Source of the DNA: Thetidibacter halocola
GTDB lineage: Bacteria; Pseudomonadota; Alphaproteobacteria; Rhodobacterales; Rhodobacteraceae
Length of the DNA stretch: 64,000 nt
Reading direction: 5' to 3'
Assembly (NCBI RefSeq): GCF_018224955.1
Contig: NZ_JAGTUU010000012.1
Location: 22,669-86,668, forward strand
The notes under the pieces are model-generated. The model was not told the origin of the DNA. It ran no database searches and saw nothing but the letters and a program-made list of their open reading frames with translations. Below are positions 8,097-16,978 of this stretch, in pieces (positions within the stretch are counted from its first letter, which is position 1; every line of letters begins with the position of its first letter). The position numbers were made by a program, and so were the translations under genes.

Positions 8097-8741
8097 ATGG
8101 ACGGACAGACCGAAACATCCCGGGCCGAGACCGAGGATGGCGGCACACGCCGCCGCCTGCCGCCCGAGGAACGCCGCCAGCAGATCCTGGACGAGGCCGT
8201 GCGCTTTTTCGCCGAGGTCGGGCTGGACGGCAACACGCGTGACCTGGCGCGCCGGCTGGGCGTGACACAATCCCTTCTTTTCAAATACTTCGCGACCAAG
8301 GATGATCTGATCGAGGCGGTCTACGAACGGGTCTACCTGGGCCGGCTTTCGCCCGACTGGCCGGACCGGCTTACCGACCGCTCGGTGCCGCTGCGGGCGC
8401 GGCTTTTGGCCTTCTACAACGAATACAGCGCGCTGATCTTCCAGCGCGAATGGATGCGGATCTTCATGTTCTCGGGCCTCGCCGGGGCCGCGCTGAACCA
8501 TCGCTACCTGAAACACCTGGGCGATGTGATTCTCCGCCCGCTGCTGGCCGAGACAGAGGCGCTGGCCACGCCCGGCGCGCAACCGACCATGGAGGATATC
8601 TGGAACCTGCATGGCGGCATCGTCTATATCGGCATCCGGCAGCACATCTACCGCATGCCGCCGCCCGACGATCCTGACGAGGCCATCGCGCGGGCCATCG
8701 ACAGGTATCTCGCGTTCTGCGGCATCGGCCCCGAGGACTGA
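8097..8741 (+). CDS. TetR/AcrR-family transcriptional regulator
   Basis: This is a DNA-binding regulator, probably a repressor released by a small ligand. The product is 214 aa. Residues about 20-70 form the TetR helix-turn-helix: ERRQQILDEAVRFFAEVG, then TRDLARRLGVTQSLLFKYFATKDDLIEAVY, with the recognition helix at TQSLLFKYF. The rest is a helical ligand and dimer domain with no identifiable ligand. A GGGAGG ribosome-binding sequence lies upstream of the ATG. Its divergent position next to the hydroxylase operon, with a palindrome between, makes that operon the likely target. It is followed after 128 bp by the polyamine transport genes on the same strand. Confidence 0.93.
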   Translation: MDGQTETSRAETEDGGTRRRLPPEERRQQILDEAVRFFAEVGLDGNTRDLARRLGVTQSLLFKYFATKDDLIEAVYERVYLGRLSPDWPDRLTDRSVPLRARLLAFYNEYSALIFQREWMRIFMFSGLAGAALNHRYLKHLGDVILRPLLAETEALATPGAQPTMEDIWNLHGGIVYIGIRQHIYRMPPPDDPDEAIARAIDRYLAFCGIGPED

Positions 8742-8836
8742 GCCGGGCCGCACCAGCCGGCCCTGCCCGCCAAGGCGGCGGCCCCCGCCCCAAACACCCC
8801 TCATGCGCAGATTCCGGTTGCGGGCGCGGGGGTTGA

Positions 8837-8853
8837 TCCGCCAAGCTGGCGGA
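8837..8853. promoter_or_regulatory. Inverted repeat just before the potA ribosome-binding site
   Basis: TCCGCCA and TGGCGGA flank a three-base loop, ending where the AAAGGGGG ribosome-binding sequence of potA begins (8853-8860). It could be a protein-binding site or a small RNA stem affecting initiation at the TTG start. The three-base loop makes a DNA-level operator as likely as an RNA hairpin. Confidence 0.4.
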
Positions 8854-8869
8854 AAGGGGGCGCTGCCAA

Positions 8870-9925
8870 TTGACATCCCAGGACGCCGTAACGGCACAGA
8901 ACGTGGTCAAGAGCTTCGGCCAGGGCAAGGTTGCAGTCCGCGCGCTGGACGACGTCTCTCTGTCCATCCGCAAGGGCGAGTTCTTTACCCTGCTGGGGCC
9001 ATCGGGCTGCGGCAAGACAACCCTGCTGCGACTGATCGCGGGCTTCGAGATGCCCAGCGGCGGCACGATCCTGCTGGACGGGCAGGACGTGACCACCCTG
9101 CCCCCGAACCGCCGCCCGGTGAACACGGTGTTCCAGTCCTACGCGCTGTTCCCGCACCTGACCGTGCGCGAGAACGTCGGCTTCGCCCTCAAGATGCAGG
9201 GGCGCGACCGGGCCGAGGTCGAGGACCGCACCAATCGCATGCTGGCCCTCGTCAAGATGGAGGAGCTCGCCGACCGCGCCACGGCACAGCTGTCGGGCGG
9301 GCAGCAGCAGCGCGTCGCGCTGGCCCGGGCGCTGGCGCCGCAACCCAAGGTGCTGCTGCTGGACGAACCGCTGTCGGCGCTGGACCTGAAGCTGCGCAAG
9401 GAAATGCAGGTCGAACTGAAGCGCCTGCAAAAGGAAACCGGAATCACCTTCGTTTTCGTGACCCATGACCAGGAAGAAGCCCTGACCATGAGCGACCGTA
9501 TCGGCGTGATGAGCGCGGGGCGGCTGCAACAGGTCGCCACCCCGCGCGAGATCTATACTGCCCCGATCAACCGCTTCGTCGCCGGGTTCATCGGCGAGAC
9601 GAATTTCCTGCCGGTGACGAAAGGCGCGGACGGCGCGCGGCTGGGTTGTGGCGCCGAGGTGACGGCGCTGGGCGAAGGCCCGGTGCTGACGGTACGGCCC
9701 GAACAGGTGGGCGTCGTCGCCACCGACCAGCCCGGCGCGATCGCCGCCACGGTCGACACCCTGATCTATTTCGGCACCGACATGCATGTGCACCTGCGCC
9801 TGTCCGACGGCGCCGCGCTGGTTGCGCGGCTGCCGCTGCCGCCGGGCGGCGATCCGGGAATCGCGGCGGGCGACGGCGTGGGCGTCGCCTTTGCGCCGGG
9901 CGCGGCGCGTCTGATCGGGGACTGA
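8870..9925 (+). CDS. potA: Polyamine-type ABC transporter ATP-binding protein
   Basis: This cytoplasmic ATPase energises the adjacent permeases. The product is 351 aa. Walker A is GPSGCGKTT at residues 43-51, the signature is [15 protein letters not shown], Walker B is VLLLDEP, and the switch His is in [19 protein letters not shown]. After residue ~235 comes the TOBE-like C-terminal domain (FIGETNFLP onwards) typical of PotA and related opine and polyamine systems. The start is a TTG preceded by AAAGGGGG; no ATG or GTG nearby preserves the conserved N-terminus. The gene is four bases from potB and leads the operon. Confidence 0.93.
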   Translation: MTSQDAVTAQNVVKSFGQGKVAVRALDDVSLSIRKGEFFTLLGPSGCGKTTLLRLIAGFEMPSGGTILLDGQDVTTLPPNRRPVNTVFQSYALFPHLTVRENVGFALKMQGRDRAEVEDRTNRMLALVKMEELADRATAQLSGGQQQRVALARALAPQPKVLLLDEPLSALDLKLRKEMQVELKRLQKETGITFVFVTHDQEEALTMSDRIGVMSAGRLQQVATPREIYTAPINRFVAGFIGETNFLPVTKGADGARLGCGAEVTALGEGPVLTVRPEQVGVVATDQPGAIAATVDTLIYFGTDMHVHLRLSDGAALVARLPLPPGGDPGIAAGDGVGVAFAPGAARLIGD

Positions 9926-9928
9926 CGC

Positions 9929-10849
9929 ATGAGCCGCCCCGAGGACACGCTGCGCCGAAGATCCGACCGCAACGGCTGGCTTCTCTCGGCGCCCGCGCTG
10001 GCCCTACTGGTGTTTGCCGCCTCGGGGCCGCTGATGATCGTGCTGGTCTATTCCTTCCTGGAAAAGGGCCAGTATGGCAACGTTATCTGGGAATTCAGCC
10101 TGGACGGCTGGGTCGGCATCCTGTTTTCACGCGACATATTCGACGGCACGCTGAACCTGGCCGACGCCCATATGACGATCTTCTGGCGCAGCGTGAAGCT
10201 GTCGCTGCTGACGACGCTCATCACCTTCACGCTGGGCTTTCCCACCGCCTGGTTCATCGCCACCCGGCCGCCGGCGCAGCGCGCGCTGTGGCTGTTCCTG
10301 ATGACCATCCCGTTCTGGACGAACCTGCTGATCCGGACCTTCGCCATCGGCGAGATCCTGCGGACCGAGGGGCTGATCAACACCGCGCTGCTCAAGACCG
10401 GGCTGATCGCCGCGCCGATCCAGATGCTGTACAATGAGGGTGCGGTGCTGGTGGGCATGGCCTATGTCTACCTGCCGCTGATGGTGCTGCCGCTGTTCGC
10501 GGCAATCGAACGTTTCGACATGCGGCTGCTCGAGGCGGCATACGATCTTTATGCCAGCCGGATGCAGGTGTTGCGCCACGTGATTCTGCCCATCGTCAAG
10601 CCGGGCATCGTGGCCGGGTCGATCCTGGTCTTCGTGCCCTCGCTCGGCGCCTATGTGACGCCGCGCATCCTGGGTGGAGGCAAGAACATGATGATCGGCA
10701 ACTTCATCGAGCTGCAATTCGGCCAGGGCCGCAACTGGCCGCTGGGCGCGGCGCTGTCGATGACGCTGCTGGTGATCGTGACCGTCGCGCTGCTGTTTTA
10801 TGTCCGCGCGATCAATCGCAGCGGGTCCGGGGGCGGCAGCCATGGCTGA
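9929..10849 (+). CDS. potB: Polyamine-type ABC transporter permease, PotB-like
   Basis: This is the first membrane subunit of the importer. The product is 306 aa with an N-terminal helix (WLLSAPALALLVFAASGPLMIVLVYSF), a periplasmic loop and the MetI-like permease core. The ATPase-contacting EAA loop is LLEAAYDLYASRMQVLRHVILPIVKPGIVAG. Features such as MTIPFWTNLLIRTFA and LGAYVTPRILGG are typical of PotB. The start is three bases after the potA stop, and the 3' end overlaps the potC start by eight bases. Confidence 0.94.
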   Translation: MSRPEDTLRRRSDRNGWLLSAPALALLVFAASGPLMIVLVYSFLEKGQYGNVIWEFSLDGWVGILFSRDIFDGTLNLADAHMTIFWRSVKLSLLTTLITFTLGFPTAWFIATRPPAQRALWLFLMTIPFWTNLLIRTFAIGEILRTEGLINTALLKTGLIAAPIQMLYNEGAVLVGMAYVYLPLMVLPLFAAIERFDMRLLEAAYDLYASRMQVLRHVILPIVKPGIVAGSILVFVPSLGAYVTPRILGGGKNMMIGNFIELQFGQGRNWPLGAALSMTLLVIVTVALLFYVRAINRSGSGGGSHG

Positions 10850-11645
10850 GCGTCGCTTCTCCGTCGCCGGGCTGCCCGGTTTTGCGACCATCGCGCTGGG
10901 CGTGTTCGTCTGCCTCTACCTGCCGATTGTGACGCTGGTGGTCTATTCCTTCAACGGCGGGCCATCGATCGCCGTCTGGCAGGGGTTCTCGCTGCATTGG
11001 TATACCGAGGCCTGGGGCAACCGCGCGGTGCAGGACGCCACGCTGCGCTCGCTGATCGTGGCGGCCTGGGCCAGTGCCATCGCGACCACGCTGGCGACGA
11101 TGGCGGCACTGGGCACGACGCGGCGCGCGGCCTTTCGCGGCCAGACCTTCATTTACGTGATGATCAACCAGCCGCTGATGGTGCCAGAGATCGTGACCGC
11201 CGTGGCGTTGTTGATCTTCTTCGCCTCGATCAAGGTGGCGACCGGGTACCAGGGCCTTGGCTACCTGGTCGCGGCGCATTCGGCCTTCTGCATCCCCTTC
11301 GCCTACCTGCCGATACGGGCGCGGCTGGAGGGGATGGACATGACGCTGGAGACCGCAGCGGCCGATCTTTACGCGACGCCCTGGCAGACCTTTCGCCACG
11401 TGACCTTGCCGCTGCTGGCGCCGGGCATCGCGGCGGGGGCGATGCTGGCCTTCGTCATCAGCCTCGATGACGTCATCATTACCGAGTTCGTCAAGTCCGG
11501 CGGGCAGGATACGCTGCCTACCTACATGCTGGGCCAGCTGCGCCGCGCCGTCACGCCCGAGGTCAACGCGATCTCGACCGCGCTGCTGGCGCTGACCGTG
11601 CTCCTGCTGACCGCATTCTTTCTACTCACCCGAAAGAGAAACTGA
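10842..11645 (+). CDS. potC: Polyamine-type ABC transporter permease, PotC-like
   Basis: This is the second membrane subunit. The product is 267 aa, normal for PotC. The EAA loop appears as LETAAADLYATPWQTFRHV, and FVISLDDVIITEFVKSGG is the usual PotC stretch. An in-frame ATG at 10800 exists, but the ATG at 10842 is preferred because it gives the standard N-terminus (a short charged leader, then helix one) and a short overlap with potB. It is followed 20 bp later by the binding-protein gene. Confidence 0.93.
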   Translation: MAERRFSVAGLPGFATIALGVFVCLYLPIVTLVVYSFNGGPSIAVWQGFSLHWYTEAWGNRAVQDATLRSLIVAAWASAIATTLATMAALGTTRRAAFRGQTFIYVMINQPLMVPEIVTAVALLIFFASIKVATGYQGLGYLVAAHSAFCIPFAYLPIRARLEGMDMTLETAAADLYATPWQTFRHVTLPLLAPGIAAGAMLAFVISLDDVIITEFVKSGGQDTLPTYMLGQLRRAVTPEVNAISTALLALTVLLLTAFFLLTRKRN

Positions 11646-11665
11646 CCAAACCAGGGAGAACTGAG

Positions 11666-12691
11666 ATGAAAACGACACTGACCGCACTGGCCACGCTGCT
11701 GGCGACGACGAGCCTCGCCCATGCCGAGGGGGTGCTGAACCTGTTCAACTGGGGCAACTACACCAGCCCCGAGTTGCTGGAAAAGTTCGAGGCCGACACC
11801 GGCATCAAGGTCATCGTCACCGACTATGACAGCAACGACGCAGCCCTGGCCAAGGTCGAGGCCGGCGGTCACGGTTTCGACCTGGTGGTGCCCTCGGCAA
11901 ACTACGTGCCGATCTGGGTGGAAAAGGGGCTGATCCAGCCGCTCGACCTGTCGAAACTGCCCAACCATGCCAACATCGCCCCCGAATGGCGCGACGTGCC
12001 GTGGGATCCGGGCCGCGCCCATACCGTGCCGTGGCAGTGGGGCTCGACCGGTGTGGCAGTCAATACCTCTGTCTATTCCGGCGACATCAACACCTCGGCG
12101 GTCTTTCTCGACGTGCCGGACGAGTTGAAGGGCAAGATCAACGTCGTGCCCGAGATGAACGACGTGGTGAACCTCGCCATCTTCTATTACGGCGGCGAGC
12201 CCTGCACCGAGGATCTCGAGGTGCTGAAAAAGGTGCGCGACGGGCTGGTTGCAGCCAAGCCGCACTGGATCAGCATGGATTACGGCGCGACCGAAAAGCT
12301 GTCGAACAACGACTGGGCGGCCTCGGTCAACTGGAACGGTTCGACCATGCGGGCGCGGCTGGCCAACCCGCCGGTGCAATACGGCTATCCGAAAGAGGGC
12401 TATCCGCTGTGGATGGACTCGGTCGCGCTGCTGGCGGATGCGCAGAACGCCGACAACGCCTATGCCTTCCTCGACTACATCATGGAACCCGAGAATGCCG
12501 CCATGCTGTCGGCCTTTGCGCGCTATGCCAACGGCATCTCCGGGTCCGAGGCCTTCATGCCCGACGACATGAAGGACGCCCCCGAGGTGGTGATCCCCGA
12601 GGAGTTCAAGGCATCGGGGCGCTTCCTGCCGACCTGCTCGGCCAAGGCGACGGAATACATCACCGCGATCTGGACCGAACTGCAGAAGTGA
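11666..12691 (+). CDS. potD: Periplasmic polyamine-binding protein, PotD-like
   Basis: This is the substrate receptor of the Pot-type importer. The product is 341 aa with a Sec signal peptide MKTTLTALATLLATTSLAHA. The mature protein begins EGVLNLFNWGNYTSPELLEKF, the hallmark opening of PotD/PotF proteins, followed by GIKVIVTDYDSNDAALAKVEAGG and PWQWGSTGVAVN. Near the C-terminus, YPLWMDSVALL and AYAFLDYIMEPENAA are also typical. The ribosome-binding sequence is AGGGAGA. Putrescine or spermidine is the likely ligand, supported by the nearby homospermidine synthase gene; related proteins can bind other cationic compounds. Confidence 0.92.
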   Translation: MKTTLTALATLLATTSLAHAEGVLNLFNWGNYTSPELLEKFEADTGIKVIVTDYDSNDAALAKVEAGGHGFDLVVPSANYVPIWVEKGLIQPLDLSKLPNHANIAPEWRDVPWDPGRAHTVPWQWGSTGVAVNTSVYSGDINTSAVFLDVPDELKGKINVVPEMNDVVNLAIFYYGGEPCTEDLEVLKKVRDGLVAAKPHWISMDYGATEKLSNNDWAASVNWNGSTMRARLANPPVQYGYPKEGYPLWMDSVALLADAQNADNAYAFLDYIMEPENAAMLSAFARYANGISGSEAFMPDDMKDAPEVVIPEEFKASGRFLPTCSAKATEYITAIWTELQK

Positions 12692-12700
12692 CGCCGAACT

Positions 12701-12731
12701 GGACGGTCCTGCCCCTGCGGCGGGGCCGTCC
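12701..12731 (+). terminator. Hairpin after the pot genes
   Basis: GGACG and GCCCC pair with GGGGC and CGTCC around a six-base loop, leaving a five-base bulge on the left arm. It starts ten bases after the potD stop. There is no U-run, so it may reduce rather than end transcription into the following amidohydrolase gene. Confidence 0.4.
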
Positions 12732-12752
12732 CCCTGTCATGCTAGGCCCGCC

Positions 12753-14411
12753 ATGCCCCCCGACCTGATCGTTTCCAATGCCCGTGTCCTGACCATGGAC
12801 CCGGCCCGCCCCCGGGCCGAGGCCGTCGCGTTGGCCCGCGGCCGCATCCAGGCTCTGGGCCCGCGGGGCGAGATCGAGGCGCTGGCCGGCCTGGAAACCC
12901 GCATCATCGACGCGCAGGGGCGCACTGTGCTGCCCGGTTTTGTCGAAAGCCACCTGCACCTGGTGCTGGGCGGGGCGGAACTGGCGCATCTCCAGGTCGG
13001 CGGCCTGCACGGGATCGACGCGCTGCGCGACGCCTTTCGCGGCTTTGCCGACCGCCACCCCGACCGTCCGCTGCTGATGGCGCAGGGTGCGGATTACGGC
13101 ATGATCGGGCGGCCAATGACGCGCCACGACCTGGATGCGATCCTGCCCGACCGTCCCATCGCGATCACCGCCGCCGATCACCACACGGTCTGGGCCAACA
13201 CCGCCGCGCTGAAGGCGGCCGGCATCCTGTCGGGCCTTGCCACGCCGCATGGCCACGAGGTGATGATGGGCGGCGACGGCCTCGCCACCGGCGAGTTGCG
13301 TGAGTTCGAGGCCTTCGCCCCCGTGATCGCGCTGGGCGGCGAGGCCCGGCTGAACATTGGCATCGCCACCGGGGGCGAACCCGCGCCCTGGCCTGATGCC
13401 GCGGCGCGCGCCATCGACAAGGCCAAGGTCCTGGCCGGGCTGCGCCATTGCGCCAGCCACGGCATCACCTCGCTGGTGAACATGGACGGCAACCGCTACA
13501 CGCTGGCGCTGCTGGCCGAGATGCGCGACGCGGGCGACCTGCTTGGCCGGGTCAAGGTGCCTTTTCATTTCAAGCCGCACATGGACATGGCCGAACTGGA
13601 CCGCGCCGATGCCATGAGCGCCGAATTCGACGACGACTGGCTGTGCTGCCGCTTCGTCAAGATGTTCATGGACGGGGTGATCGACAGCGGCACCGCCTTC
13701 ATGCTGAACGATTATCCCGACCAGCCGGGCCACCGGTCGGAACCGCTGTTCGACGCCGCCCGCTTTGCCGCCATCGCCACCGAGATCGACCGCCGCGGCC
13801 TCCAGATCGCGGTGCATGCCATCGGCGACGCCGCGGTGCGCAGCACGATCGACGGATACGAGGCCGCCCTCCGCGCCAACGGCCCGCGCGACAGCCGCCA
13901 CCGGATCGAGCATATCGAGATGATCGACCCCGCCGACATCCCGCGTCTCGGCGCGCTGGGAATCACCGCCAGCCTGCAACCCTCGCATCCGCCGGGGGCG
14001 ATGGATTTCCCGCTTCAACCGACGATGGACCGGGTCGGCCGGGCGCGCTGGGGCGACGCCTATCTGTGGCGCAGCCTGGCCGAGGGCGGCGCGCCCCTGG
14101 CCTTTGCCAGCGACTGGCCGGTGACCGATGTCTCGGTGATGCGCGGCATCAAGGCGGCGCTGACCCGGCGCCCTTATGAGGGCGCGCGCGACGAACGCTT
14201 GCCCCTGGCCGAGACGCTGCGCGCCTATACCGCCGGCGGCGCCTGGGCGGCGCATCGCGACCACGTGACCGGCACACTGCGGCCGGGGATGGCGGCGGAC
14301 GTGGTCATGCTGGGCTGCGACATCGAGACGACGCCACCCGACGAGATCGACCGCCACCCGGTCGCGCTGACCGTCTGCGGCGGGCGGATCACCCATGAGG
14401 GCGCGGTCTGA
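12753..14411 (+). CDS. Metal-dependent amidohydrolase, amidohydrolase_3 (YtcJ-like)
   Basis: This is a predicted cytoplasmic hydrolase of an amide-type bond; the substrate is unknown. The product is 552 aa, the usual length for YtcJ/NfdA-like proteins. It starts PDLIVSNARVLTMD, then the metal motif GFVESHLHLV, where the family has HxH. Later are AVHAIGDAAV and IEHIEMIDP, and SDWPVTDVSVM carries the predicted metal-binding Asp. It lies 61 bp after potD and 94 bp before the homospermidine synthase on the same strand, so it may act on an acylated or formylated polyamine; that link is by position only. Confidence 0.88.
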   Translation: MPPDLIVSNARVLTMDPARPRAEAVALARGRIQALGPRGEIEALAGLETRIIDAQGRTVLPGFVESHLHLVLGGAELAHLQVGGLHGIDALRDAFRGFADRHPDRPLLMAQGADYGMIGRPMTRHDLDAILPDRPIAITAADHHTVWANTAALKAAGILSGLATPHGHEVMMGGDGLATGELREFEAFAPVIALGGEARLNIGIATGGEPAPWPDAAARAIDKAKVLAGLRHCASHGITSLVNMDGNRYTLALLAEMRDAGDLLGRVKVPFHFKPHMDMAELDRADAMSAEFDDDWLCCRFVKMFMDGVIDSGTAFMLNDYPDQPGHRSEPLFDAARFAAIATEIDRRGLQIAVHAIGDAAVRSTIDGYEAALRANGPRDSRHRIEHIEMIDPADIPRLGALGITASLQPSHPPGAMDFPLQPTMDRVGRARWGDAYLWRSLAEGGAPLAFASDWPVTDVSVMRGIKAALTRRPYEGARDERLPLAETLRAYTAGGAWAAHRDHVTGTLRPGMAADVVMLGCDIETTPPDEIDRHPVALTVCGGRITHEGAV

Positions 14412-14505
14412 GCGCGTCCGCCGTACAACACCGTCCCGCCCGGCAAGATGATTGCGTCGGCGCGCCTTGGCCCCTATGGCAGGACGACCAGAGAGGGAGA
14501 CAGAC

Positions 14506-15927
14506 GTGACCCAGGCGCATCCAGTATACGGCCGGATCGACGGCCCCATCGTCATCATCGGCTTCGGCTCTATCGGCAAGGGCACCTGGCCGCTTATCGA
14601 GCGGCATTTCGACTTCGACGCCGACAAGCTGACGGTGATCGAACCGAACCCCGCCGCCGCGACCTTTCTACGCCAGCACAAGCTGAAGCACCTTCAGGTC
14701 GCCCTGACACAAGAGAATTACCGTGAGGTCCTGGGAGAGCTGTTCGCCGAAGGCCGGGGCTTTTGCGTCAACCTGTCGGTCGACACCTCGTCGCTCGACA
14801 TCATGACATACTGCCGCGAACTGGGCGTTCTCTATATCGACACGGTGGTCGAACCCTGGGCCGGCTACTATTTCGGCGAGACCGACAATGCCGCGCGCAC
14901 CAACTACGCGCTGCGCCAGGCGGTGCAGGACGAGAAGGCGCGCAACCCGGGCGGCACCACCGCCATCAGCTGCTGCGGCGCCAATCCCGGCATGGTCAGC
15001 TGGTTCGTCAAGGAGGCGCTGATGCGCCTGGCCACCGACATGGGGCGCGACGCGGCGATGCCCGCCGACCGAGGCGGCTGGGCCCGCCTGATGCAGTCGC
15101 TGGGCGTCAAGGGCATCCACATCGCCGAGCGCGACACCCAGGCCCGCCGCGTGCCGAAACCGCGCGGCACCTTCGTCAACACCTGGTCGGTCGAGGGCTT
15201 CATCTCGGAAGGGTTCCAGCCCGCCGAATTGGGCTGGGGCACGCACGAGACCTGGTTCCCCGAGAACGGCCATCGCCACGAGACCGGCTGCCAGGCCGGC
15301 ATCTGGCTGGAACGGCCCGGCGCGATCACCCGCGTCCACACCTGGTGCCCGACGCCGGGGCCGCAATTCGGCTTCCTCGTGACCCATAACGAGGCGATCT
15401 CGATCTCGGACTACTATACCGTGGGCCAGGGCGCGCAGCCGGAATTCCGCCCGACCTGTCATTACGCCTATCATCCTTCCGACGACGCAGTCCTGTCGCT
15501 GCACGAAATGTTCGGCTCGGGCCGGCAGCAGACGAAACACCACATCCTGACCGAGGACGAGATCGTCGAAGGCATCGACGAGCTGGGCGTGCTGCTTTAC
15601 GGCCACGCCATGAACGCGCTTTGGTATGGCTCGCGCCTGTCCAACGAAGAGGCGCGCGACCTCGTGCCCTACCAGAACGCGACCGGGCTCCAGGTCAGTT
15701 CGGCGGTGCTGGCGGGCATGGTCTGGGCGCTGGAGAACCCGCAGGCCGGCATCGTCGAGACCGACGAGATGGATCACCTTCGCTGTCTCGAGGTACAGCG
15801 ACCCTACCTTGGCCCGGTCGAGGCGCATTACACCGACTGGACCCCGCTGCAGGATCGCTGGACGCAGTTCCCCGAGGATATCGACGAAAGCGATCCCTGG
15901 CAGTTCCGCAACGTGCTGGCGAGCTGA
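14506..15927 (+). CDS. hss: Homospermidine synthase
   Basis: NAD-dependent enzyme that makes sym-homospermidine from putrescine (or putrescine plus spermidine). The 473-aa product fits the bacterial Hss family of the saccharopine-dehydrogenase-like fold. The NAD site is IIGFGSIGKGTWPLI near residues 17-31. VNLSVDTSSLDIMTYCRELG, YIDTVVEPWAGYYF and CCGANPGMVSWFVKEAL are characteristic of Hss. The start is the GTG at 14506 after GAGAGGGAGA; an upstream ATG at 14452 would add 18 unconserved residues. It follows the Pot-type importer, so imported putrescine may be its precursor. The alpha/beta hydrolase gene starts 13 bp downstream. Confidence 0.93.
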   Translation: MTQAHPVYGRIDGPIVIIGFGSIGKGTWPLIERHFDFDADKLTVIEPNPAAATFLRQHKLKHLQVALTQENYREVLGELFAEGRGFCVNLSVDTSSLDIMTYCRELGVLYIDTVVEPWAGYYFGETDNAARTNYALRQAVQDEKARNPGGTTAISCCGANPGMVSWFVKEALMRLATDMGRDAAMPADRGGWARLMQSLGVKGIHIAERDTQARRVPKPRGTFVNTWSVEGFISEGFQPAELGWGTHETWFPENGHRHETGCQAGIWLERPGAITRVHTWCPTPGPQFGFLVTHNEAISISDYYTVGQGAQPEFRPTCHYAYHPSDDAVLSLHEMFGSGRQQTKHHILTEDEIVEGIDELGVLLYGHAMNALWYGSRLSNEEARDLVPYQNATGLQVSSAVLAGMVWALENPQAGIVETDEMDHLRCLEVQRPYLGPVEAHYTDWTPLQDRWTQFPEDIDESDPWQFRNVLAS

Positions 15928-15940
15928 GGAGAGAGAGACG

Positions 15941-16969
15941 ATGGCGCAGGCGGATCACCAGGTTTTCGAGATACGTGGCTTTCGCCTGCAACGGGGCATG
16001 ACCCTGCCCCGCGCGACTCTCGCCTACAAGACCTATGGCAAGCTGGCGGCGGACCGGTCGAACGTCATTCTCTACCCCACCTCCTACGGAGCGCAGCACG
16101 GCGATACCGAGTGGCTGATCGGGCCGGGCCGGGTGCTGGACCCGACCGAATGGTTCATCGTGATCCCGAACATGTTCGGCAACGGCCTGTCGACCTCGCC
16201 ATCGAACGTGGAGCCGCCCTATGGCCCCGGTCGGTTCCCGCAGATCACCCATTGGGACAATGTCGAGGCGCAGCGCCTTCTACTGGAACAGGTTTTCGGC
16301 GTCGAGAACTTGGCGATGGCCTATGGCTGGTCGATGGGTGCGCAGCAGGCGCTGCACTGGGGCGCGATCCATCCCGACCGGGTGGCGCGCATCTGCGCGG
16401 TCTGCGGCTCTGCCCGCACCTCGATCCACAACCGGGTGTTCCTGGAGGGTGTGCGCGCGACGCTGACCGGCGACCCTGCGTGGCGCGGCGATCATTTCGC
16501 GGAGCACCCCGTGCGCGGTCTGCGGGCGATGGGCCGGGTCTATGCCGGCTGGGCCATGTCGCAGGCCTTCTACCGCGAGAGGCTGTTCGAAAAGGCGGGC
16601 TTCGCCTCGGTCGAGGATTTCATCGTCCGCTCATGGGAGGCGAATTTCCTGCGCCGCGACGCACACGACCTGCTGGCCAGCCTCGACACCTGGCTGGCGT
16701 CCGACATATCGGACAACGCGCTTTACGGCGGCGACCTGAAACGCGCGCTGGGGGCGATCACCGCGCGGTCGATCGTCATGCCATCGCGCACCGACCTCTA
16801 TTTCACGCCCGAGGACAGCGCGCTGGAAACCGCGATGATGCCCAACGCGGAATACCGACCGATCGAGTCGATCTGGGGCCATCGCGCGGGCAACCCGGTG
16901 TTCAACCCCGAGGACGAGGCGGTTCTGCGAAAGGCCGTGTGCGACCTGCTGGAGGGATCGCCGGCCTGA
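15941..16969 (+). CDS. Alpha/beta-fold hydrolase, homoserine O-acetyltransferase-like
   Basis: The 342-aa product belongs to the alpha/beta-hydrolase superfamily and resembles MetX-type acyltransferases. The N-terminal LPRATLAYKTYGKL and the following NVILYPTSYGAQH match that group, with the nucleophile Ser131 in the elbow GWSMGA. The expected Asp and His are near SRTDLYFTPEDSA and IWGHRAGNP. Many relatives annotated as MetX are not methionine enzymes; next to hss this could be a hydrolase or acyltransferase acting on an amine-derived compound. The ribosome-binding site GGAGAGAG precedes the ATG. It ends nine bases from a convergent gene. Confidence 0.85.
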   Translation: MAQADHQVFEIRGFRLQRGMTLPRATLAYKTYGKLAADRSNVILYPTSYGAQHGDTEWLIGPGRVLDPTEWFIVIPNMFGNGLSTSPSNVEPPYGPGRFPQITHWDNVEAQRLLLEQVFGVENLAMAYGWSMGAQQALHWGAIHPDRVARICAVCGSARTSIHNRVFLEGVRATLTGDPAWRGDHFAEHPVRGLRAMGRVYAGWAMSQAFYRERLFEKAGFASVEDFIVRSWEANFLRRDAHDLLASLDTWLASDISDNALYGGDLKRALGAITARSIVMPSRTDLYFTPEDSALETAMMPNAEYRPIESIWGHRAGNPVFNPEDEAVLRKAVCDLLEGSPA

Positions 16970-16978
16970 CGGCGGGCC

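Noticed and set aside
15941..16969. Methionine biosynthesis enzyme MetX
   Set aside because: The fold and motifs match the wider acyltransferase/hydrolase group, but the context is polyamine metabolism and nothing specific for homoserine is visible.
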